Below, piece by piece: positions 1 to 4,559 of a DNA stretch of 8,622 bases (the first letter of the stretch is position 1; each line of letters begins with the position of its first letter). The notes beneath the pieces were generated by a model. That model saw only the letters and a program-made list of their open reading frames with translations, ran no database searches and had not been told where the DNA came from. The DNA is from VRUE01 sp046733275 (lineage in GTDB: Bacteria; Actinomycetota; Thermoleophilia; Solirubrobacterales; 70-9), in the NCBI GenBank assembly GCA_046733275.1, contig JBKPOW010000170.1, positions 1 to 8,622 on the forward strand, read 5' to 3'. The translations under genes and the position numbers were made by a program.

Positions 1-82
1 GCTCGGCGGTGAGGAACGTGCCGGCCGCCCCTCGGACCCCGTCGGTGCCGAAGAGCTTGCGCTCCGCCGTCACGGCCCCCAC
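1..82 (-). CDS. glmM: Phosphoglucosamine mutase GlmM, N-terminal fragment (runs off the left edge)
   Basis: Reading leftward from a GTG at 82, the frame gives the N-terminus V-G-A-V-T-A-E-R followed by KLFGTDGVRGAAGTF. KxFGTDGxRG is the hallmark start of GlmM, which interconverts glucosamine-6-phosphate and glucosamine-1-phosphate on the way to UDP-GlcNAc and peptidoglycan in the cytoplasm. Only about 27 codons are present, so the phosphoserine loop and metal site cannot be seen. Two in-frame GTG codons are possible starts. The one at 82 lies one base after the rpsI stop. The one at 73 gives a length before the KLFGTDG motif closer to that of known GlmM proteins. Neither has a strong Shine-Dalgarno sequence, which suggests coupling to rpsI translation. 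The order rplM-rpsI-glmM is common in actinobacteria and supports the call. Confidence 0.85.
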   Translation of the reverse strand, partial: MGAVTAERKLFGTDGVRGAAGTFLTAE

Positions 83-83
83 G

Positions 84-878
84 TCAGCGCTTCGAGAACT
101 GCGGCCGCTTCCGCGCCTTCTTCAGCCCGGCCTTGCGGCGCTCCTTGGCGCGCGCGTCGCGGGTGAGGAAGCCGCGCCGCTTAAGCTCGCCGCGCAGCTC
201 GGGGTCGACCTCGATCAGGGCCCGGGCGATGCCGTGGCGTACCGCCCCGGCCTGGCCGCTGACGCCGCCGCCGTGAACCCTGGCGCGGACGTCGACGCTG
301 CCCTCGTAGCCGGTGATCGCGAGCGGCTGGCGGGCCGTCGTCTGGTGCAGTGGCCGCGGGAAGAACTCCTCGATCGGGCGGCCGTTGATCTCGAAAGAGC
401 CCTTGCCGGGCAGCAGGGTGACGCGGGCGATCGAGTGCTTGCGTTTGCCGGTGGCCAGGTAGCGCGCGTCGCCCTCGATCTTCGCCGGAGCGCGGCTCGC
501 CGCCTGGTCCTCCTCGACCGTGTCCGCGGTCAGCGCGGCCTCGCGCGCCCGCTGCTCCTCTTCCTCGGCCTCCCGCCGCGCCTGCTCCTCGGCGCTCAGC
601 GGCCGCTCCTCCGGCTCGACCGCGATCGGCTCGAGATCGGCGCCGGGGATGACGTCTTTGTCCTTCTTCTTCTCCGGGGGAACGTCCTCGGCTTTGGGCT
701 CCTCGGCGGGTGGCTCTTCCTCAGCGGGTGGCTCTTCCTCAGCAAGCGCCTGCTCCTCGGCGTCTGCCTCAGGGGCATCTGCCGCGGGTGGCGTTGAGGT
801 GGGCTCCTCGGCCGGCTGCTCCTCGTCCGGCTGCTCCTGGTCCTGGCCGTCGATGTCTTTGCGCTCGTCGTCGGCCAT
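84..878 (-). CDS. rpsI: 30S ribosomal protein S9 with a long acidic N-terminal extension
   Basis: The protein has 264 residues. Residues 139-264 are a complete S9 domain: it begins RYLATGKRKHSIARV, has the glycine-rich segment VHGGGVSGQAGAVRHGIARAL, and ends in the basic tail KKARKRPQFSKR. In known ribosomes that tail reaches toward P-site tRNA. Bacterial S9 is usually about 130-170 residues. Here residues 1-138 are an extension rich in Glu, Asp, Pro and Ala. It includes two tandem EEPPAE units near residues 48-60, a short KKKDKD patch (70-75) and a Glu/Arg-rich, probably helical stretch (95-115). The ATG at 878 overlaps the rplM stop by one base (TGATG) and has GGAGA about 8 bases upstream. 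I see no internal ATG in the extension, so the long form is the likely product. The extension's role is unknown. Confidence 0.95.
   Translation of the reverse strand: MADDERKDIDGQDQEQPDEEQPAEEPTSTPPAADAPEADAEEQALAEEEPPAEEEPPAEEPKAEDVPPEKKKDKDVIPGADLEPIAVEPEERPLSAEEQARREAEEEEQRAREAALTADTVEEDQAASRAPAKIEGDARYLATGKRKHSIARVTLLPGKGSFEINGRPIEEFFPRPLHQTTARQPLAITGYEGSVDVRARVHGGGVSGQAGAVRHGIARALIEVDPELRGELKRRGFLTRDARAKERRKAGLKKARKRPQFSKR
706..741. repeat. Two tandem 18-bp units inside rpsI
   Basis: The 18-base unit GCGGGTGGCTCTTCCTCA (plus strand) occurs twice in perfect tandem, at 706-723 and 724-741. It keeps the rpsI frame and encodes the repeated EEPPAE motif of the acidic extension. Such in-frame units can expand or contract by replication slippage, so the extension's length may vary between strains. 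Confidence 0.9.
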
Positions 879-1309
879 CAGGCGGTCTCCATCTCTTTCG
901 GTTTCTGCGCCGCGTGCGGGTGATCGGGCCCGGCGTAGACCTTGAGCTTGGTCAACTGCTTGCGGGCGAGGCGGTTTCGGGGCAGCATCCCCTTCACCGC
1001 CTTGCGGATCACCTCCTCCGGTCGGCGCTCGAGCATCTCGGCGAGGCTGCGCGACTTGATCCCCCCGGGGTAGCCGCTGTGGCGCCAGTAGCGCTTCTGC
1101 TCCAGCTTGTTGCCGGTCACCCGGATCTTCTCCGCGTTGACGACGACGACGAAGTCGCCGGTGTCGACGTGCGGCGTGTACTCCGGCTTGCGCTTGCCGC
1201 GCAGGGCATCGGCGATCCGCGTCGCCAGCCGGCCCAGGGTCTGGCCCTCGGCGTCGACGACGTACCAGTCGCGCTGGCGATCGGTGGGGGTTGCAACGTA
1301 GGTCTTCAT
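878..1309 (-). CDS. rplM: 50S ribosomal protein L13
   Basis: The protein has 143 residues, the normal size for bacterial L13. It begins MKTYVATPTDRQRDWYVVDA and shows the conserved blocks AEGQTLGRLAT, GDFVVVVNAEKI, KRYWRHSGYPGG (the L13 signature region) and AVKGMLPRNRL. L13 is an early-assembling 23S rRNA-binding protein of the large subunit. The ATG at 1309 is chosen because L13 proteins start M-K-T-Y. The open frame continues upstream without similarity, and no Shine-Dalgarno sequence sits just before this ATG. Instead a GC-rich hairpin followed by a T-run ends about 6 bases upstream of the start. The stop overlaps the rpsI start (TGATG), so the two genes are translationally coupled. Confidence 0.97.
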   Translation of the reverse strand: MKTYVATPTDRQRDWYVVDAEGQTLGRLATRIADALRGKRKPEYTPHVDTGDFVVVVNAEKIRVTGNKLEQKRYWRHSGYPGGIKSRSLAEMLERRPEEVIRKAVKGMLPRNRLARKQLTKLKVYAGPDHPHAAQKPKEMETA

Positions 1310-1314
1310 CAGAG

Positions 1315-1344
1315 AAAAGCCGCGGGGGAGCCCCCAGCGGCTCC
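1315..1344 (-). promoter_or_regulatory. rplM leader: terminator-like hairpin with an overlapping alternative hairpin
   Basis: On the minus strand, GCCGC-T-GGGGG (1341-1331) pairs with CCCCC-GCGGC (1328-1319), with one bulged T, and TTTT follows at 1318-1315. This looks like an intrinsic terminator, but it lies directly before the rplM ATG. A second, mutually exclusive hairpin pairs GGAGCC (1344-1339) with GGCTCC (1332-1327). A TATCAT hexamer at 1353-1348 could be the -10 box; no good -35 is visible. Leaders with autoregulatory structures are known for L13 operons in other bacteria, but I cannot match this one to a described family. Confidence 0.45.
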
Positions 1345-1415
1345 GGGATGATAGCCGCCGAGCGGAGTTTGCGCGCACGACTCGCTGCCGCCCATCGTGC
1401 TGCCGGAGGCCTCTC

Positions 1416-1421
1416 TATACT
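1416..1421 (+). promoter_or_regulatory. Candidate -10 box for the riboswitch-M23 transcript
   Basis: TATACT matches the TATAAT consensus at five of six positions. It lies about 15 bases before the first conserved riboswitch block, a plausible distance for a transcript starting near 1428. No recognisable -35 hexamer lies at the expected spacing, so an activator or alternative sigma factor is possible. Confidence 0.4.
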
Positions 1422-1434
1422 GCCGCCCCGGCAA

Positions 1435-1572
1435 TAGCCGAATCCCAGCCGCACCGGCGGCAGGGAGCGGAGGAACCGCAGGGGCCTTGCAGGTCCCAGG
1501 GGCGAATCGGACGAAGAACGTCCGTAGCGCATCTCTTTCAGCGCGAGCCCGACAGCTAACTCCGTAGGCGGA
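1435..1572 (+). ncRNA. Cyclic di-AMP riboswitch (ydaO-yuaA type)
   Basis: The stretch carries, in the right order, the conserved blocks I know from the ydaO-yuaA family. These are GCCGAATCC (1437-1445), GGAGCGGAGGAACCGC (1464-1479), GGGGCGAATC (1499-1508) and the very characteristic CCGACAGCTAAC (1549-1560) followed by TCCGTAGGC (1561-1569). GCC at 1437-1439 can pair with GGC at 1567-1569 to close the structure. Two variable hairpins fit the pattern: GGACG/CGTCC (1509-1523) and GCGC/GCGC (1527-1544). Members of this family bind c-di-AMP and, in actinobacteria, commonly precede genes for cell-wall hydrolases, as here. The 3' end lies only about 16 bases before the start codon. That leaves no room for a terminator, so control of translation is likely. 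Confidence 0.92.
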
Positions 1573-1577
1573 CGAAA

Positions 1578-1583
1578 GAGAGG
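1578..1583 (+). promoter_or_regulatory. Shine-Dalgarno of the M23 gene, possibly masked by the riboswitch
   Basis: GAGAGG ends four bases before the TTG at 1588 and is the only purine-rich site that fits, so it decides the start. The overlapping segment GAAAGAGA (1574-1581) is perfectly complementary to TCTCTTTC at 1532-1539, in the loop of a riboswitch hairpin. Confidence 0.55.
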
Positions 1584-1587
1584 CACG

Positions 1588-2535
1588 TTGAGGCGCAGTG
1601 CTTTGCTGGTCGTATTCGTATTGACGGTCGTGCTTACGGCGGTCTTGGTCGGGCCTGCCGCGATCGCCTCCGCCGCGACCGGCGGCGCGCCGACTCCAGC
1701 CGGTGCCCCACCGCCCCCGCCGAGCCGCGGCGGCTCCCCCGAGGCGGCGCCGAGCGCCGGCTCCGGCCTGACGCTGCTCTCCGCCACCGCCTCGCCACGC
1801 AAGTCCTTCTACTACGGCGTGCGCTACCCCAACCTCACCTACACGATCGGCAGCGACCAGCCACAGAACGACCTGCGGATCGACGTGATCGACGAGGCGG
1901 GCGAAACGGTGAAGAGCTTCTTCCGCAACGACGTCGCGCCGAACGTCGCCGACAGCATTCGCTGGGACGGCACGCGGAGCGACAACCGCCCTGCCGCCAA
2001 CGGCCACTACGCCTTCCGCATCGTCCCCCAGAGCGGGGGGCCGGCGGCGCGGCGCGCGCGCTCGGCGACCTCCTCCAGCGACGAGCCCTTCGTCCTCAGC
2101 TTCGACCTCTACGGCTACGCCTTCCCGGTGCTCGGGGCGCACGACTTTGGCAGCTCCGGGGCGCGCTTCGGTGCGGGCCGCAGCGGCCACACGCACCAGG
2201 GACAAGACGTGATGGCGCAATGCGGCGTCCCCTTGGTCGCCGCGCGCGGCGGGCAGGTCCGCTACGCCGGCTACCAGGGGTCCGCCGGCAACTACCTGGT
2301 GATCGACGGCAAGGGAACCGGCTTCGACACCGCCTACATGCACCTGCTCGAACCTTCGCCGCTGCAGGAGGGCGACGTTGTCCGCACCGGGCAGCCGATC
2401 GGCCTGGTCGGCGAAACCGGCAACGCGGAGGGCTGCCACCTCCACTTCGAGATCTGGACCGCGCCCGGCTGGTACGAGGGCGGCAGCCCGGTCGACCCAC
2501 TGCCCTACCTGCAGCGCTGGGACGCCTATAGCTGA
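1588..2535 (+). CDS. Secreted M23-family zinc metallopeptidase with FlgD-like Ig domain
   Basis: The 315-residue protein starts at TTG 1588 with the signal peptide MRRSALLVVFVLTVVL..., probably cut near residues 29-30 (ASA). A Pro/Ala/Gly/Ser linker follows (about 33-60). Residues 61-150 resemble a FlgD-type Ig domain, with IDVIDEAGETV and IRWDGTRSDNRPAANGHYAFRI. The C-terminal M23 (LytM/lysostaphin-like) domain spans about 175-310. Expected zinc ligands are His203, Asp207 (HQGQD) and His286 (HLHFE); His252 (YMHL) and His284 are the likely catalytic histidines. The full set suggests an active endopeptidase that cuts peptidoglycan cross-bridges outside the membrane, rather than a degenerate regulator. 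Cys212 and Cys283, both inside the M23 domain, could form a disulfide. The c-di-AMP riboswitch just upstream fits a cell-wall role. The gene is probably monocistronic; a small hairpin overlaps its stop. Confidence 0.92.
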   Translation: MRRSALLVVFVLTVVLTAVLVGPAAIASAATGGAPTPAGAPPPPPSRGGSPEAAPSAGSGLTLLSATASPRKSFYYGVRYPNLTYTIGSDQPQNDLRIDVIDEAGETVKSFFRNDVAPNVADSIRWDGTRSDNRPAANGHYAFRIVPQSGGPAARRARSATSSSDEPFVLSFDLYGYAFPVLGAHDFGSSGARFGAGRSGHTHQGQDVMAQCGVPLVAARGGQVRYAGYQGSAGNYLVIDGKGTGFDTAYMHLLEPSPLQEGDVVRTGQPIGLVGETGNAEGCHLHFEIWTAPGWYEGGSPVDPLPYLQRWDAYS

Positions 2536-2550
2536 GCCGTCGGGCGGCTC
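2534..2550 (+). terminator. Weak hairpin at the end of the M23 gene
   Basis: GAGCCG (2534-2539) and CGGCTC (2545-2550) form a perfect 6-bp stem with a 5-base loop, overlapping the TGA stop. No T-run follows, so it may be a weak or factor-assisted terminator, or may protect the mRNA 3' end. Confidence 0.35.
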
Positions 2551-2562
2551 CCTAATCAGTTC

Positions 2563-2577
2563 TGAGAACGAGTCTCA
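2563..2577. promoter_or_regulatory. Fur/Zur-type operator overlapping the regulator promoter
   Basis: TGAGA-acgag-TCTCA is a 15-bp inverted repeat of the 7-1-7 form typical of Fur-family sites, and TTATC follows as in the extended 19-bp Fur box. It lies 20 bases before the Fur-family gene. CTGAGA (2562-2567) could serve as a -35 and TAGCGT (2586-2591) as a -10 with 18 bases between them. The operator would then cover the -35, which implies autorepression. Confidence 0.7.
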
Positions 2578-2597
2578 TTATCTGATAGCGTCCGCCT

Positions 2598-3017
2598 GTG
2601 GACTGGGCCGCGACAGCCTTGAAGCGCCTCGACGAGGCCGGCTACCGCAGCGGCGCCTCGCGGCGCCGGATCGTCACGTTGCTCGCCCACGAGCGCTGTG
2701 CGGTGACCGCGCTGGAGATCGACCGGCGACTCGAGTCGGTCGGCAGGGCGACGGTCTACCGCACCCTCGACCAGCTCGAGGGGCTCCACCTGGTGCACCG
2801 AGTCGAGATCGGTGGCGACGCCGCCGGCTACGAGCGGGTCGACCCCGAGCAACATCACCACCACCTGGTCTGCGAGGAGTGCGGCCTCCTCTCCCCCTTT
2901 GCCAGTGAAGCGTTGGAGGAGGCGATCGCCCGGGTCAGCCGCGACGCCGACTTCGAGGTCGCCGCCCACGACGTCGTCCTTCGCGGTACCTGCCCGACCT
3001 GCGCCGGCGATGCCTGA
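2598..3017 (+). CDS. Fur-family metal-responsive repressor, probably Zur-like
   Basis: The 139-residue cytoplasmic DNA-binding protein has the usual Fur-family length. Residues 1-80 form the winged helix, with ATVYRTLDQLEGLHLVHRV (51-69) as the recognition helix and wing. The metal-binding part has QHHHHLVCEECG (85-96), a second CPTC pair (132-135) and His124. Cys92/Cys95 and Cys132/Cys135 should hold the structural zinc. The HHHHLVC form is closer to the actinobacterial Zur proteins I remember than to iron-sensing Fur (HHDHLxC). The downstream overlapping ZIP gene also favours zinc sensing, but specificity is inferred. The GTG at 2598 has no Shine-Dalgarno and lies about 7 bases after a TAGCGT box, so the mRNA may be leaderless. 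The stop overlaps the ZIP start by 8 bases (ATGCCTGA). Confidence 0.9.
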   Translation: MDWAATALKRLDEAGYRSGASRRRIVTLLAHERCAVTALEIDRRLESVGRATVYRTLDQLEGLHLVHRVEIGGDAAGYERVDPEQHHHHLVCEECGLLSPFASEALEEAIARVSRDADFEVAAHDVVLRGTCPTCAGDA

Positions 3018-3747
3018 GGTAGCGATACCGCTGGCCGGGCTCGCCGTCCTGGCAATCGCCGGCGGCGGCGCGACCGCCCTGCGGCTCCACCACTCGCTGC
3101 CGACGGTGATCGCGCTGAGCGGCGGCGTCGTGGTCGCCGTCGCCCTGCTCGAGGTCCTGCCCGAGGCGATCGAGAGCATCGGCGAGGCGCACGACGCGGT
3201 ACCGCTCGTCGCCCTCGGCTTCCTCGCCTTCTTCCTGCTCGAGCGGGTGCTGGTCCTGCACCACCGCGACGATCCCGAGCAGGCCCGCGCCCACGGCCGG
3301 GTCGGCGTGCTCGGCGCTCTCGGCCTCTCGTTGCACACCTTCACCGACGGCGTCGGCATCGGCCTCGCCTTCAGCGTCGACACCGAGACCGGCCTGCTCG
3401 TCCTCCTCGCCGTCGTCGGCCACGGCTTCGCCGACGGCCTCAACACGGTCAGCTTCGTGCTCAGCCAGTCAGGCGATGCCTCGCGAGCCAAGCGCTGGCT
3501 GCGGATCGACGCCCTGGCGCCGCTCGCCGGCGCCGCCGTCGGCTCGCTGATCTCCGTCTCCGAGGTGACGCTCGGCTACTTCCTCGCCGTCTACGCCGGC
3601 TTCTTCCTCTACATGGGCGCCACCGACCTGCTCCCCGCCGCGCACGCCCACGAGCACGACGGCGACGGCTCATGGCTGCGGGTCGCGCTCACCATCGCCG
3701 GCTTCGCCGCGATCTACGGCATCACCCTGCTCGGCCACCCGCACTGA
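3010..3747 (+). CDS. ZIP-family divalent metal (probably zinc) transporter
   Basis: The 245-residue integral membrane protein has about eight hydrophobic segments (roughly 3-22, 30-50, 63-83, 97-121, 127-151, 169-187, 189-209 and 224-242). A hydrophilic loop rich in His, Asp and Arg lies at 84-96, and a His-rich AHAHEHDGD stretch at 211-219 precedes the last helix. The two metal-site helices carry HTFTDGVGIG (His109, Asp113) and GHGFADGLN (His138, Asp142), matching the ZIP TM4/TM5 pattern but with Asp where Glu is common and without the usual Pro. ZIP proteins import Zn2+ or Fe2+ into the cytoplasm. The ATG at 3010 overlaps the end of the regulator gene by 8 bases, so the two are co-transcribed and probably translationally coupled. 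Longer starts in this frame would run inside the regulator gene. The 3' end overlaps the opposite-strand neighbour. Confidence 0.88.
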   Translation: MPEVAIPLAGLAVLAIAGGGATALRLHHSLPTVIALSGGVVVAVALLEVLPEAIESIGEAHDAVPLVALGFLAFFLLERVLVLHHRDDPEQARAHGRVGVLGALGLSLHTFTDGVGIGLAFSVDTETGLLVLLAVVGHGFADGLNTVSFVLSQSGDASRAKRWLRIDALAPLAGAAVGSLISVSEVTLGYFLAVYAGFFLYMGATDLLPAAHAHEHDGDGSWLRVALTIAGFAAIYGITLLGHPH

Positions 3748-4491
3748 AAACATCCGCCCAGAGACCGCCAGGGCGAGGGCGACCGGGACGGTCGCCGGCA
3801 GGGTGTCGAGAGCGAAGAAGAGCAGGTCGAAGGCTAGGGCGAGGAAGGCGAGGAGCGCGGCGGTGCGCAGCTGCAGGCGGCGGTCGTAGGCGAGCAGGCA
3901 GCCGACGGTGGCGGCGAGGAAGGCGTCGCCGAAGCCCATCCGCGCCGCGCCGAACTCGAGCACCTGCAGGCTGGGCAGGCCGCCGGGCGCCGCGGCGCTG
4001 AGCACGGCGCTCGGGTCCTGCAACAGCTCGGCGGCGACGAGGGCGGCGTCGATCGCCGCCATCGCGTAGATGCCGAGGCGCAGCCAGCGGGCGTCTACCA
4101 CCGAGACGAGCAGCCAGCCGAGGGCGACGCAGGCGAGCCCGGTGAGAAGCGCGGCGGCGGTCTCGCCGGCCAGAGAGCCCTGCGCCGCCCAGGCGAGCCC
4201 GAACAGGGGTACGGCGAGCAGCGCCCAGGCCGGCGCCGTGCCGTGCACGAGCCAGCCGAGAGCGAAGGCCGCCAGCGGCGGCACCGCGAGCAGCGCCAGC
4301 CAGGTGAGGGCGTCGGCCGAGCCGGGCGCCGCCTCGATACCGAAGACGACGAGGACGATCGAGGCCGCCGGCACGATTGCCCACCAGACGCTCCGCGGCA
4401 TCCAGGGGAAGGGCGGGCGGTACCGCGGCGCGGCAACGAGGACCGCCTGGAAGAGGCTGAGCGCGGCTATCGAGACGGCGAAAGACGGCAT
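3670..4491 (-). CDS. Nine-TM membrane protein with presenilin-like GxGD and PxAL motifs (function unproven)
   Basis: I do not recognise this 273-residue protein by full-length similarity. Nine hydrophobic segments can be drawn (about 4-21, 35-53, 61-82, 87-105, 109-131, 135-156, 186-203, 209-229 and 230-245), followed by a charged 28-residue tail. Asp148 sits in segment 6 (YAMAAIDAAL), GFGD (186-189) opens segment 7 (MGFGDAFLAATVGCLLAYD), and PVAL (236-239) lies in segment 9. Presenilin/A22-type intramembrane aspartyl proteases have Tyr-Asp in TM6, GxGD in TM7 and PAL in TM9 of a nine-TM fold, so the arrangement fits, with Ile-Asp in place of Tyr-Asp. A type IV prepilin peptidase is less likely because no RxIPN-like motif follows the first Asp. 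The last 26 codons, including the stop, overlap the ZIP gene antisense. The ATG at 4491 has no clear Shine-Dalgarno. Confidence 0.7.
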   Translation of the reverse strand: MPSFAVSIAALSLFQAVLVAAPRYRPPFPWMPRSVWWAIVPAASIVLVVFGIEAAPGSADALTWLALLAVPPLAAFALGWLVHGTAPAWALLAVPLFGLAWAAQGSLAGETAAALLTGLACVALGWLLVSVVDARWLRLGIYAMAAIDAALVAAELLQDPSAVLSAAAPGGLPSLQVLEFGAARMGFGDAFLAATVGCLLAYDRRLQLRTAALLAFLALAFDLLFFALDTLPATVPVALALAVSGRMFSVRVAEQGDAVDRGEAGDGERDPQP

Positions 4492-4519
4492 CGCGTCAGC
4501 CCAGCTCGCTTCCGTGGCG

Positions 4520-4546
4520 ATTTATGTCGCCTATACCGACATAAAT
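4520..4546. repeat. Perfect 10-bp-arm palindrome between guaA and the membrane-protein gene
   Basis: ATTTATGTCG (4520-4529) and CGACATAAAT (4537-4546) are perfect inverted repeats around the 7-base spacer CCTATAC. Beyond a 2x2 mismatch, TTCCGTGG (4510-4517) and CCGCGGAA (4549-4556) extend the possible stem by 8 pairs including one G-T. The element is AT-rich in a GC-rich region and begins 3-4 bases after the guaA stop. It has no T-run on either side. It could be an operator for the membrane-protein gene, whose start is about 29 bases further on, or an RNA hairpin that ends or stabilises the guaA message. Confidence 0.85.
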
Positions 4547-4559
4547 AACCGCGGAAGAT

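Noticed and set aside
1421..1433. Small TGCCG/CGGCA hairpin before the riboswitch
   Set aside because: It has a 5-bp stem and a 3-base loop in GC-rich DNA, lies around the predicted transcription start, and is not part of the known aptamer; likely chance.
879..1802. The rpsI frame stays open upstream through rplM and the riboswitch
   Set aside because: This would give a 572-residue fusion. The upstream part shows no S9 features and overlaps rplM, while the ATG at 878 has an SD and the TGATG junction.
1309..2445. Long open frame on the minus strand opposite the M23 gene and riboswitch
   Set aside because: It is antisense to a gene with full catalytic motifs and to a conserved riboswitch. Its product is low-complexity Arg/Ala/Gly-rich with no recognisable domain, typical of stop-poor high-GC DNA.
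2556..3491. Minus-strand open frame opposite the regulator and ZIP genes
   Set aside because: It mirrors two well-supported plus-strand genes, and its translation shows only Ser/Pro/Arg/Ala-rich sequence.
3670..4491. Type IV prepilin peptidase as the identity of the membrane protein
   Set aside because: GxGD is present, but no RxIPN-like motif follows the first Asp and there is no zinc-binding Cys domain. Nine segments also fit presenilin better.
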